A DNA stretch of 64,000 nt from assembly GCF_902499045.1 (NCBI RefSeq), contig NZ_CABVPL010000039.1:1-64000 (forward strand). Reading direction: 5' to 3'. Below, piece after piece: positions 37,943-47,071 of the stretch. The notes under the pieces are model-generated. The model worked only from the letters and a program-made list of their open reading frames with translations, made no database searches and was not told where the DNA came from. Numbering within the stretch: position 1 is the stretch's first letter; every line of letters starts with the position of its first letter. The translations under genes were made by a program, and so were the position numbers. Source of the stretch: Burkholderia latens (lineage in GTDB: Bacteria > Pseudomonadota > Gammaproteobacteria > Burkholderiales > Burkholderiaceae).

Positions 37943-39328
37943 TCACGCCGGGATGTGACCGTACCGGTACATGTCGACGAGTTCGGGCGGAATGCCCCAG
38001 TCGGTCGCGCCGAGCCGGTCGTGCAGCGCTTCGAGATCGGCGCGGATCGCGCGTTCGAGCTGCTCGACCATGCGATTGCGTGCGGGCACGAAGTCGTGCT
38101 GGTAAGCAGCGTTGATCTGGTGGCGGACCGTCTTCGCGATCGCGGTGTCGCGCGACAGGTTGCGAATCAGCGGCCGTTCCGGCGCGAGCTCGGCATAGCG
38201 CGGATCGATCGGCTGGCCGCGCATCGCGGCGACGAGGTCGCGGCACAGCACCGGCGACAGGTGGAAGCCGTCGCGCTTGGTGCCGCCGAGAATCCACAGG
38301 CCGCGCACGCTGGTCTCGCCGAACAGCGGATACAGGTCGGACGTCGTCGGCCGCCAGCCGACGTTCACGTTGACGAGATTCGCACGCGAGAAGCGCGAGT
38401 TGATCTGGTCCATCGCGGATTTCAGCAGCGTGTACGCGCTGCCCGCGTGCCCGTGCTCGTGCGGCACCGGGCTGATGTAGTTGCTTGCACCGACGAGCGT
38501 GCGATCCGGGCCGTAAGGCGCCGAATACACGCCGCACGCGAGGCCGCGATTCGTCGTGCGCACGCAGTGCGTATGCACGTTCTCGCTGCTCTGCAGCTCG
38601 ATTGACATGCCGATCCCGTAGAACAGCCGCTGCACGGGTAAATCCGGCACGCTCGCCTGCAGCACCTTCGTCAGGTTCGCGCCGTTGCAGAGCACGAAGC
38701 GGTCGGCGTCGAGCGTCGTGCCGTCGCTCAGCCGCGCACCGGCGGCACGGCCGCCCGCGACGTCGAGCCGTTCGACCTCGGCGGAGACGAACGTGACGTT
38801 GCCGGCCGCGGCCACGCTGGCCTGCAGCGCATCGAGAAACTGCTTCGGGTTCGCCCAGCCTTCGCGCTTCAGATACACGGCGTTCAGCGCGCGGAACTGC
38901 GGTTGCGGATGATAGTTCGGGATGCTGGCCGGATCGACGGTCTCGCACGGTTCCTCGAACTCGCGGCAAAAGCGCCGCATCGCCGCGAAATTCTCGTCGT
39001 CGAGCGCGTCGGTCGCGGCATTGTTCAGCACGTAGGTGCCGAAGCCGTGCGCGACCGCGCGATCCGGCGTGCAGATCTGCGCGAACACTTCCGGCCATGC
39101 GGCGGTCGCCGCGCGGCTCAGTTCGAACTTGAAGCGGTCGATCGGCGTGCCGAGCGAATCGCCTTCCAGTTCGGTGAACGAGTTGAGCATCGCGGCGGCC
39201 GCGCGCGTCGCGGAGCCCGGACGTTGTGCCGGCCCGACGACGACGAGCTCGACGTCGGGCTCGGCGCGCAGCCACGCGCGGGCCGTCATCAGCCCGAGGA
39301 TGCCGTTGCCGAGGATCGCGATCTTCAT
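37943..39328 (-). CDS. FAD-dependent oxidoreductase (DAO family)
   Basis: A 461-aa flavoprotein with the N-terminal FAD motif MKIAILGNGILGLMTARAWL (G-x-G-x-x-G) and FVLCNGANLTKVLQASVPDL in the middle, as in the DAO/GlpD-like family. The C-terminal FAD-contact region reads GLWILGGTKRDGFHLSPVLC. It likely oxidises an amine or hydroxyl group on a sugar or its acyl substituent. Its ATG overlaps the stop of the upstream gene (ATGA 39325-39328). A role in tailoring the glycan is inferred from position only. Confidence 0.85.
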   Translation of the reverse strand: MKIAILGNGILGLMTARAWLRAEPDVELVVVGPAQRPGSATRAAAAMLNSFTELEGDSLGTPIDRFKFELSRAATAAWPEVFAQICTPDRAVAHGFGTYVLNNAATDALDDENFAAMRRFCREFEEPCETVDPASIPNYHPQPQFRALNAVYLKREGWANPKQFLDALQASVAAAGNVTFVSAEVERLDVAGGRAAGARLSDGTTLDADRFVLCNGANLTKVLQASVPDLPVQRLFYGIGMSIELQSSENVHTHCVRTTNRGLACGVYSAPYGPDRTLVGASNYISPVPHEHGHAGSAYTLLKSAMDQINSRFSRANLVNVNVGWRPTTSDLYPLFGETSVRGLWILGGTKRDGFHLSPVLCRDLVAAMRGQPIDPRYAELAPERPLIRNLSRDTAIAKTVRHQINAAYQHDFVPARNRMVEQLERAIRADLEALHDRLGATDWGIPPELVDMYRYGHIPA

Positions 39329-40110
39329 GTGCGCACCCCGCCGCCTTCAGGGAACGTGAGATAGCACAGCGACGGATACGACTTCGCCTTGTGCACGCGA
39401 TGCGGGTATTTGCCAAGCAGCTCGCGCACGTAGTGGACACCTTCGGCCGGTGTCTGGCCGCCGCGCGTGAGCTGCCAGAACGCGACCACGCCGCCCGGCA
39501 CGAGGCGCCTCATTACCGTTTCGAATGCTTGCCGGGTCGGGCCCGGCACGTTCAGGTCGAACCACGCGAGCGCGACCGGTTCGCCCGGATGCGCTTCTTC
39601 GTACGCAGCCAGCGTGTCGCGGCAGTCGCCTTCCCACACGTGGTGCTTGCCGTTCACGTGGCCCATCGCGTTGTTGCGTTCGTGCAGCGACAGCAGGTTG
39701 CGCAGCAGGTCCGCATAGTCGCTCGCGAGCGAGTACGTGCCGTCGGAGAACAGTTTCCGGTCGCGCGAATCGCTGTCGGAGAAGCCCGCGTAGCCGGTGA
39801 ACGTATCGAACGCGTGAATGCGGCGCTGGAAGTTCAGCGGCTCGAGGATCGCGCGGAAGTTCTCGCACAGCACGGCCGTCTGGCCGCGCCAGGTGCCGAG
39901 GTCGAGAATCGAGCCCGGCAGCGGCACGATCCGTTCGTAGACCTCGAACGTCGCGAGGATCCGCGCCAGCAGCGAACCGCGCACGAACAGGCCGAGCGAG
40001 CGTTCGAGTTCCTCCTGCGTCGCCGGATAGGTCTGCATCAGGTCGAACAGTTCGCGCCGTGCGGCGAGCTGGTCGTCGTTCGAGTTGGAGATGATTGAGG
40101 ACTCGTGCAT
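39325..40110 (-). CDS. TylF-like SAM-dependent methyltransferase
   Basis: A 261-aa protein with SAM motif I in GSILDLGTWRGQTAVLCENF, then HAFDTFTGYAGFSDSDSRDR and ALAWFDLNVPGPTRQAFETV, matching the TylF/MycE macrocin O-methyltransferase-type family that often methylates sugar hydroxyls. It is the first gene of the minus-strand glycan operon, so it directly follows the shared 510-bp regulatory region. ATG 40110 is the only suitable start. The final HKAKSYPSLCYLTF is also seen in related Campylobacter-like proteins. Confidence 0.82.
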   Translation of the reverse strand: MHESSIISNSNDDQLAARRELFDLMQTYPATQEELERSLGLFVRGSLLARILATFEVYERIVPLPGSILDLGTWRGQTAVLCENFRAILEPLNFQRRIHAFDTFTGYAGFSDSDSRDRKLFSDGTYSLASDYADLLRNLLSLHERNNAMGHVNGKHHVWEGDCRDTLAAYEEAHPGEPVALAWFDLNVPGPTRQAFETVMRRLVPGGVVAFWQLTRGGQTPAEGVHYVRELLGKYPHRVHKAKSYPSLCYLTFPEGGGVRT

Positions 40111-40620
40111 ACACGTGGCTCCAGGCGCTGAGAGGGGAATCGGGGCATCCCCAGCCGCGGGCCGGCAAGCGGCTTGCGCCCTGCGCGATCGTCCGCGCGG
40201 TGGACGCCTCCAAGTCTGTGCCCGAGTCTATCGACCCGCGCCCGGGATCAAATGCCGGATTAGCGGGCCGTTTTCCCCCGCATTTCCGTGTATGCCCGTG
40301 TGCGCGGCGGCCGCCCGGCCGTCGAACCGGCGCGCGGGCGCCGTCGCAAACCATTGACGGGCAAGGCTTCGCGCGACGGCGCGATGGACGACGCTCGCGC
40401 CGCGCGGGGCCGCCGGACACGGGAACCGCGGCATTGATCGCCGTCAAGCCGCCGGCCGCGCCGTCACCGGAAAAGCGACCAAATCCGCCGCCTGCTCCGC
40501 CGATTGGAACGGCCGGCGCGCGCCGAGAATGCTGGCATGTCGAGGGCCGTCCGCGCGTGCGCGACGACGGCCTCCGCGCGTGTCGCGCGCTCCGTATCGA
40601 ACCCACGCTGGCTTACCACG
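40111..40620. other. Shared divergent regulatory region of the two glycan operons
   Basis: A 510-bp gap with no convincing gene. Transcription of the minus arm (TylF-like first) and the plus arm (TPR glycosyltransferase first) must start here. I found no clear sigma-28, sigma-54 or sigma-70 consensus and no inverted repeat worth naming. Composition is GC-rich like the neighbours. Confidence 0.5.
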
Positions 40621-42417
40621 ATGACTGATCTCACGCTGTCCGACTCCCCCGTCGCCACGATCGAAGCGGCGCTGGCGCTCCACCAGGCCGATCGCCTGGA
40701 AGAAGCCGAGACGCTGTACCGCCGCATCCTCGACGCGGAGCCGCGGCACGCGGACGCGCTGCACCTGCTCGGCCTGATCGGTCACCAGTACGGGCGCTAT
40801 CACGAGGCGTCCGAGCTGATCATGGCCGCGATCGAGATCAAGCCCGACGCGATCTACTACTACAACCTCGGCAACGTGATGCAGGCGAACAACCGCCCGG
40901 CCGCCGCCGCCGAGTGCTTCCGTCTCGCGATCGAGCTGCGGCCGGGCTACGTCGACGCTTACAACAACCTTGGCAACGCGCAGCGGCTCGCGGGCAACGC
41001 GCGCGCGGCCGTCGACGCGTTCTGTCAGGTGATCGCGCTGCAGCCGGACCACGGGCAGGCGTACAACAACCTCGGCAACGCACTGCTCGACCTGAACGAG
41101 ATCCCCGCCGCGCTCGAGGCGTACCAGCACGCGGTTGCGCTGCGTCCGGACCTGCCGGAGCCGCGCAGCAACCTGCTGTTCGCGTATCACTACAGCGATG
41201 CGTTCGATCCGCGCGCGTACCTCGACGAAGCCGCGCGGTTCGACGCGCTGGTCACGCAGCGCGCGCAGCCGTACACGACGTGGCTGGTCGACCTGGCCGC
41301 GCGCGTCGGCCGGCCGTTGCGCGTGGGCATCGTGTCGGGCGACCTGAAGGCGCACCCGGTCGGCTACTTCATCGAAGGGATGCTCGCGCACCTGAAGCGC
41401 GAGCGCGTCGAGCTGCACGCGTATGCGACGCGCGACGTCGAGGACGACGTCACCGCGCGCATCAAGCCGCGCTTCGCGTCGTGGACGTCGCTTGCCGGCC
41501 TCGACGATGCGGCCGCGGCCGCGCGCATTCGCGACGACGGCATCGACGTGCTGATCGACGCGTCGGGCCACACGATCCACAACCGGCTGCCGCTGTTCGC
41601 GTGGAAGCCCGCGCCGCTGCAGGTGAGCTGGCCCGGCTACTTCGCGAGCACCGGCATGCGCGCGATCGACTACGTGCTCGGCGATCGCTACGTGATGCCG
41701 GACGACGAAGCCGCGCATTTCGTCGAACGCGCGTGGCACCTGCCCGACAGCTATCTGTGCTTCACGCCGCCCGCGATCGAACTCGACGGCGGCCCGCTGC
41801 CGATGCTCGCGAACGGCTATCCGACCTTCGGCTATTTCGGCAAGCTCGCGAAGCTCACCGATCATGTGATCGACGTGTGGTCGCGCGTGCTGCGCGACGT
41901 GCCGGATGCGCGACTGTTCGTGAAGGCGCCGCATCTCGACGATCCGCGCGAGCAGCACGCGCTCGCGGCCCGCTTCGCCGCGCGCGGCATCGATGCGGCG
42001 CGCCTGCTGTTCGAAGGCCGCTCGCCGCGCGACGAATATCTGGCGGCTTACCGGCGCGTCGACCTGATGCTGAGCCCGTTCCCGTACCCGGGCGGCACGA
42101 CGACGGCCGAAGCGCTGTGGATGGGCGTGCCGGTGCTCGGCCGCCGCGGTGCGCGCTTCCTGTCGCATATCTGCGAAAGCCTGCTGCAGGCGGCGCGCCT
42201 GCCCGAATGGATCGCGGACGACGACGACGCATACGTCGCGAAGGCCGTCGCGTTCGCGCGCAATCCGGCCGGGCTCGCCGTGTTGCGCACGACGCTGCGC
42301 GAGCGGGTGCTGGCGGCGCCGCTGTGCGACGCGCCCCGCTTCGCGCGTCATTTCGAAGACGCGCTGCACGCGATGTGGACGCGCCGCGTCGGCACCGCGC
42401 CGGAGATCACGTCGTGA
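40621..42417 (+). CDS. TPR protein with C-terminal O-GlcNAc-transferase-like (GT41) domain, copy 1
   Basis: A 598-aa protein. Residues about 10-190 form tetratricopeptide repeats ([20 protein letters not shown], then [60 protein letters not shown]). The rest is a GT-B domain like eukaryotic [50 protein letters not shown] and the nucleotide-sugar loop [20 protein letters not shown]. It likely transfers a sugar to Ser/Thr of flagellin. ATG 40621 is preferred over an ATG at 40504 because the TPR domain starts immediately after. The stop overlaps the next gene (GTGA). Confidence 0.9.
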   Translation: MTDLTLSDSPVATIEAALALHQADRLEEAETLYRRILDAEPRHADALHLLGLIGHQYGRYHEASELIMAAIEIKPDAIYYYNLGNVMQANNRPAAAAECFRLAIELRPGYVDAYNNLGNAQRLAGNARAAVDAFCQVIALQPDHGQAYNNLGNALLDLNEIPAALEAYQHAVALRPDLPEPRSNLLFAYHYSDAFDPRAYLDEAARFDALVTQRAQPYTTWLVDLAARVGRPLRVGIVSGDLKAHPVGYFIEGMLAHLKRERVELHAYATRDVEDDVTARIKPRFASWTSLAGLDDAAAAARIRDDGIDVLIDASGHTIHNRLPLFAWKPAPLQVSWPGYFASTGMRAIDYVLGDRYVMPDDEAAHFVERAWHLPDSYLCFTPPAIELDGGPLPMLANGYPTFGYFGKLAKLTDHVIDVWSRVLRDVPDARLFVKAPHLDDPREQHALAARFAARGIDAARLLFEGRSPRDEYLAAYRRVDLMLSPFPYPGGTTTAEALWMGVPVLGRRGARFLSHICESLLQAARLPEWIADDDDAYVAKAVAFARNPAGLAVLRTTLRERVLAAPLCDAPRFARHFEDALHAMWTRRVGTAPEITS

Positions 42418-43355
42418 ACGGCCAGTCCGTCCTCATCACCGGCGGCGCGGGTTTTCTCGGCTCGCATCTGTGCGAGCGGCTCGTGCGCGCCGGCTACGAC
42501 GTGATGTGCGTCGACAACTTCCACACCGGCAGCAAGCGCAACATCGAGCACCTGCTCGGCCAGGTCAATTTCGAGCTGATCCGCCATGACGTGTGGCTGC
42601 CGCTCTACGTCGAAGCCGATCGCGTGTTCAACATGGCGTGTCCGGCGAGCCCGGTGCACTACCAGAGCGACCCGGTGTCGACGGTGAAGACGGCCGTGCT
42701 CGGCGCGATCAACATGCTCGGCCTCGCGAAGCGCTGCGGCGCGCGCATCCTGCAGGCGTCGACGAGCGAGGTGTACGGCGACGCGCAGCAGCATCCGCAG
42801 CAGGAAAGCTACTGGGGCAACGTGAATCCGAACGGGCTGCGCGCGTGCTACGACGAAGGCAAGCGCTGCGCCGAGACGCTGTTCTTCGACTATCACCGTC
42901 AGCACGGCGTCGATATCCGCGTGGTGCGGATCTTCAACACGTATGGGCCGCGCATGCGCGCGGACGACGGCCGCGTCGTGTCGAACTTCATCATGCAGGC
43001 GCTGCGCGGCGAGCCGATCACGCTGTACGGCGACGGCAGCCAGACGCGTTCGTTCTGCTACGTCGACGATCTCGTCGAAGGCCTGCTGCGGATGATGGAC
43101 CAGGACGACGAAACCGGCCCGATCAATCTCGGCAACCCGAGCGAGATCACGATCCGCGAGCTCGCCGAATGCGTGCTGCGCCTCACCGGCTCGAAAAGCC
43201 GCATCGAATATCGTCCGCTGCCGGCCGACGACCCGCTGCAGCGCCGCCCCGATATCGGCCGCGCGCGCCAGCATCTCGACTGGCAGCCGGGCATCGCGCT
43301 CGAGGACGGCCTGAAGGAGACGATCGCCCATTTCCGCAAACAGGTGAACGCATGA
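42414..43355 (+). CDS. NAD-dependent UDP-glucuronate decarboxylase-like enzyme (SDR)
   Basis: A 313-aa extended short-chain dehydrogenase. NAD motif [20 protein letters not shown]; substrate signature [20 protein letters not shown]; catalytic region [20 protein letters not shown] and Tyr-x-x-x-Lys in [10 protein letters not shown]. This pattern is that of UDP-glucuronic acid decarboxylase (UXS), which makes UDP-xylose, though 4,6-dehydratases are related. The start is GTG 42414, overlapping the TGA of the upstream gene. A pentose or modified sugar may be added by the surrounding glycosyltransferases. Confidence 0.88.
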   Translation: MNGQSVLITGGAGFLGSHLCERLVRAGYDVMCVDNFHTGSKRNIEHLLGQVNFELIRHDVWLPLYVEADRVFNMACPASPVHYQSDPVSTVKTAVLGAINMLGLAKRCGARILQASTSEVYGDAQQHPQQESYWGNVNPNGLRACYDEGKRCAETLFFDYHRQHGVDIRVVRIFNTYGPRMRADDGRVVSNFIMQALRGEPITLYGDGSQTRSFCYVDDLVEGLLRMMDQDDETGPINLGNPSEITIRELAECVLRLTGSKSRIEYRPLPADDPLQRRPDIGRARQHLDWQPGIALEDGLKETIAHFRKQVNA

Positions 43356-44557
43356 GTCCCGACCTGATCGACGCCACCTGCCCGATCTGCGCGCATACGG
43401 TCGCCGCGCCGTTCTTCGCGGCCGGCGAGCGCACGCTCGCGACGCTCGCGTGGCCGGCGTCCGCCGAAGCGGCGCGCGGTCTGCCGCGCCACGCGCTCGA
43501 CTTCGTGCAGTGCCCGCAGTGTTCGCACGTGTGGAACCACCGTTTCAGCTACGACGCGATCCCGTACCAGAGCAACCCGAACCGGATGTTCAACAGCGGC
43601 GGGATCTGGAAAGGCCATCTCGCGGCGACGCGCGACCTGCTGCTCGGCGTGCTGCCGGCCGAACCGACGGTCGTCGAGATCGGCTGCGGCGAAGGCCATT
43701 TCGTGCGCGGCCTCGCGCAGGCGAGGGGCGGCGGCCGCTTCGCCGGTTTCGATCCGAACGCGAGCGCAGGCACCGGCAACGGCATCGAATTCCACGCGCG
43801 GCTGTTCGCGCCGCTGGCCGACATGCCCGAATTCCGCCCCGATGCGATCGTGATCCGGCACGTGCTCGAACACCTCACCGAACCGGCGAAGCTCGTCGAG
43901 CAGCTCGCGTGGGGCGCGTCGCGCCAGCCGAACGCATGCTGGCTGTTCGCGGAAGTGCCGTGCATCGACCGCGTGTTCGAAACCGATCGCCTCGCCGATT
44001 TCTTCTACGAGCACGTATCGCAGTTCACCACCGAGTCGTTCCGCGCGCTGATGGCGCGCGCCGGCGAGATCGTGACGCTCGCGCACGGGTACGACGGCGA
44101 AGTCGTCTACGCGCTCGTGCGGCTCGGCGTGCCCGCGCAGGCGCGCGCGCGCGCCGACGCGTCGCTGCAGTTCGCGGCGCGCACGGTCGAGAATCGCGCG
44201 GCGATCGCCGCGCAGCTCGCGGCGCTGGCCGAATCGGGGCGTCGCGTCGCGATCTGGGGCGGCACGGGCAAGGCCGCCGCGTTCATCCATCACTTCGACG
44301 CCGATGCCGCGCGCTTCCCGCTCGTCGTCGATTCCGATCCGGACAAGGTCGGCACCTACGTGCCGGGCACCGGCCAGAAGATCGAATTCCGCGACGCGCT
44401 GAAGGCGGCGCCGGCCGACGTGATCATCATCCCGACGCAATGGCGCGCGCGCGACATCGTCGCCGAGATGTCGCGCGAAGGGATCGCGGCGGCAGCCGTG
44501 ATGATCGAGCACGACGGCCGACTGATCGACTTCGGGCGCGAACCGCATCCGTATTGA
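43352..44557 (+). CDS. Zinc-finger sugar C-methyltransferase-like protein
   Basis: A 401-aa protein with three parts. The N-terminus has paired cysteines CPIC and CPQC, as in the zinc-binding domain of TylCIII/NovU-type C-methyltransferases. The middle carries a SAM site [18 protein letters not shown]. The C-terminal domain starts [18 protein letters not shown] and ends in [17 protein letters not shown], resembling the C-methyltransferase C-terminal (Methyltransf_14-like) fold. It may C-methylate a deoxysugar or act as a dehydrogenase-like tailoring enzyme. ATG 43352 overlaps the stop of the upstream gene. Confidence 0.82.
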   Translation: MSPDLIDATCPICAHTVAAPFFAAGERTLATLAWPASAEAARGLPRHALDFVQCPQCSHVWNHRFSYDAIPYQSNPNRMFNSGGIWKGHLAATRDLLLGVLPAEPTVVEIGCGEGHFVRGLAQARGGGRFAGFDPNASAGTGNGIEFHARLFAPLADMPEFRPDAIVIRHVLEHLTEPAKLVEQLAWGASRQPNACWLFAEVPCIDRVFETDRLADFFYEHVSQFTTESFRALMARAGEIVTLAHGYDGEVVYALVRLGVPAQARARADASLQFAARTVENRAAIAAQLAALAESGRRVAIWGGTGKAAAFIHHFDADAARFPLVVDSDPDKVGTYVPGTGQKIEFRDALKAAPADVIIIPTQWRARDIVAEMSREGIAAAAVMIEHDGRLIDFGREPHPY

Positions 44558-44569
44558 GCGGCGTGCGCC

Positions 44570-47071
44570 ATGGAGCCGATTGAACTGCAGCTGCGCGACG
44601 CGCTCGCGCATCATCAGGCGGGCCGCCTCGCGCAAGCGAAGACGCTGTACGACGCGATACTGCACACGCAGCCCGGGCAGCCGGACGCGATGCATTTCCT
44701 CGGGCTGCTCGCATGTCAGCTGAAGCAGTACGACGCGGGCCTCGCGCTGATGGAGCGCTCGCTCGCCGCGCGGCCGGACGCGTCGTACTTCAACAACCTC
44801 GGCAACATGCTGCGCGAATGCGGGCGGCTCGACGACGCGATCGCGCACTATCGCCGCGCGGTCGCATTGCGACCGGACTATCCGGAAGCGCACAACAACC
44901 TCGGCAATGCGCTGCGCGACGCACGCGAGCCAGCCGCGGCGATGCAGAGCTGCGCGCGCGCGATCGAGCTGCGCCCCGGTTACGCGGAGGCGTACAACAA
45001 CCTCGGCAACGTGCTGCAGGATCTCGGCGAGCTCGATGCGGCAGCGGCGAGCTACGGCAAGGCGATCGCGTTTCATCCGTCCTATGCGGAAGCGCACAGC
45101 AACCTCGGTAACGTACTGCGCGCGCAGGAGCGCCACGCGGATGCGATCGCGCACTACCGCCGCGCGCTCGAACTGAGCCCCGCACTGCCCGCCGCCTCTC
45201 ACGGTCTCGGCCTGTCGTTGTGGGCGCTCGGCGAGCTGGCCGAAGCCGCGAGCGTGCTGCGCGCGGCCGCAGCCGAATCCGCCGACGCGACCCTGCACAA
45301 CAACTATGCGGGCGTGTTGCGCGACGCGGGCGATCTGGAAACCGCCGCAGCACACTACGCACGCGCGATCGCGCTCGATGCCTCGATGGCCGCGGCGCAC
45401 GCGAACCTGAGCGGTGTGCGCCGCCGTCAGGCGCGTTATGCGGAAGCGCTCGCGCACGCGCACGACGCGATCCGCATCGCGCCCGATCTTGCCGATGCCC
45501 ACAACCACGCCGGCAACGCACACCACGGGCTCGGCGATCTCGCGGCTGCGCAGGCGTGCTACCGCACCGCGCTCGAACTGAATCCGGCCGACAGCGGCGC
45601 CTGTCACAACCTGTCGGTCGTGCTGCTCAAGTGCGAACGGCTCGACGACGCACTCGCGTATTGCCGGCGAGCACTCGCGGCCGACCGCCCGACCGTGCCG
45701 ATGCACGTGAACCTCGGCGACATCCTGCGTGCGCAAGGCAACGTCGACGCCGCGGTGCCTGCATATCGCGACGCGCTCGCGCTGGTGCGCGACGACGCGA
45801 GCGACGAAGCGGCCGACGTGCTCGGCCGCTTGCTGTTCGCGGCTGCCGCATCGGCGACCGTATCGCCCGCGGACTACCTGAACGATGCGCGCCGCTACGG
45901 CCGCCACATCGCGGCGCGTTCGACGCGCTACCGGCACGATCCGCGGGAACGCGCGGCGCGGGCGCGGCACCGCCCGCTGCGGGTCGGCTTCGTGTCGGGC
46001 GATCTGCGGCAGCACCCGGTCGGCATCTTCGTCGAGAGCGTGTTCGCGCATCTCGATCGCGCGCGCATCGAGCCGCACGTGTACGTGACGTCGGATGAAG
46101 AGGACGCGATCACCGCGCGGCTCAAGCCGCGCGCGGCCGCCTGGCGTTCGATCGCCGGCTGCGCCGCGGCGGCGGCCGCGCGCACGATCCATGACGACGG
46201 TATCGACGTGCTCGTCGATCTCGCCGGCCATACGCAGGCGAGCGGGCTCGCCGTATTCGGCTGGAAGCCTGCGCCCGTGCAGGCGAGCTGGCTCGGCTTC
46301 TTCGCGTCGACGGGTAGCGACGCGATCGACTATTTCATCGGCGACGCGAAGACGTTGCCGGCCGACGAAGCCGGTCACTTCGTCGAGCAGCCGTGGCATT
46401 TGCCGGACAGCTATCTGTGCTTCACGCCGCCCGCGTACGACGTCGCGATCGGCCCGCTGCCGATGGCCGCGAACGGCCACGTGACGTTCGGCTGCTTCGG
46501 CAAGCTCGTGAAGCTCGGCGACGACGTCGTGCGCGTGTGGTCGCGCATATTGCACGCGCTGCCGGGCGCGCGGCTGTTGTTGAAGGCACGCGAGCTCGAG
46601 CAGCCGGCGGTGCGCGACGCGACCGCCGCACGCTTCGCGCGGCACGGGATCGACGCGAGCCGGCTACTGTTCGACGGCGCGTCGCCGCGCGCCGAGTATT
46701 TCGCCGCATACAACCGGATCGACGTCGCGCTGAGCCCGTTCCCGTACCCCGGCGGCACGACGACGGCCGAGGCGCTTTGGATGGGCGTGCCGGTGCTCGG
46801 GATGAAGGGCGGACGGTTCGTCACGCACATCTGCGAGAGCCTGCTGCACGCGGCGGGGATGCCCGACTGGATCGCGGGCAATGAGGACGACTACGTCGAG
46901 AAGGCCGTCGCGGCCGCGCAGGACGGCGCGCGCCTCGCGGCATTGCGCGCGACGCTGCGCGCGCGCACGCTCGCGTCGCCGCTGTGCGATGCGGCGCGCT
47001 TCGCACGCAATCTCGAAGATGCGTTCGTCGGCATGTGGACACGCTATACGGAAACGGCACAGACAGCATGA
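44570..47071 (+). CDS. TPR protein with O-GlcNAc-transferase-like (GT41) domain, copy 2
   Basis: An 833-aa protein. Residues about 5-420 contain about eleven TPR units ([60 protein letters not shown] and others). The C-terminal half is a GT-B domain with LRVGFVSGDLRQHPVGIFVE, DVLVDLAGHTQASGLAVFGW and [20 protein letters not shown]. The first 200 residues are almost identical to copy 3, from a direct repeat at DNA level (44627-45187). It is probably a protein O-glycosyltransferase for flagellin. It starts 12 bp after the previous stop and ends in ATGA with copy 3. Confidence 0.9.
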   Translation: MEPIELQLRDALAHHQAGRLAQAKTLYDAILHTQPGQPDAMHFLGLLACQLKQYDAGLALMERSLAARPDASYFNNLGNMLRECGRLDDAIAHYRRAVALRPDYPEAHNNLGNALRDAREPAAAMQSCARAIELRPGYAEAYNNLGNVLQDLGELDAAAASYGKAIAFHPSYAEAHSNLGNVLRAQERHADAIAHYRRALELSPALPAASHGLGLSLWALGELAEAASVLRAAAAESADATLHNNYAGVLRDAGDLETAAAHYARAIALDASMAAAHANLSGVRRRQARYAEALAHAHDAIRIAPDLADAHNHAGNAHHGLGDLAAAQACYRTALELNPADSGACHNLSVVLLKCERLDDALAYCRRALAADRPTVPMHVNLGDILRAQGNVDAAVPAYRDALALVRDDASDEAADVLGRLLFAAAASATVSPADYLNDARRYGRHIAARSTRYRHDPRERAARARHRPLRVGFVSGDLRQHPVGIFVESVFAHLDRARIEPHVYVTSDEEDAITARLKPRAAAWRSIAGCAAAAAARTIHDDGIDVLVDLAGHTQASGLAVFGWKPAPVQASWLGFFASTGSDAIDYFIGDAKTLPADEAGHFVEQPWHLPDSYLCFTPPAYDVAIGPLPMAANGHVTFGCFGKLVKLGDDVVRVWSRILHALPGARLLLKARELEQPAVRDATAARFARHGIDASRLLFDGASPRAEYFAAYNRIDVALSPFPYPGGTTTAEALWMGVPVLGMKGGRFVTHICESLLHAAGMPDWIAGNEDDYVEKAVAAAQDGARLAALRATLRARTLASPLCDAARFARNLEDAFVGMWTRYTETAQTA
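44627..45187 (+). repeat. Direct repeat A (about 560 bp), copy in TPR gene 2
   Basis: This stretch recurs at 47125-47685, always 2,498 bp downstream. By eye I counted roughly fifteen differences. It encodes TPR units 1-6. Codon frames of the two genes line up with the same 2,498-bp offset. Confidence 0.9.

Noticed and set aside
43058-46645. Minus-strand open frame of about 1,195 codons across the glycan operon
   Set aside because: Low-complexity arginine/valine composition and full overlap with three well-supported plus-strand genes; a shadow frame.
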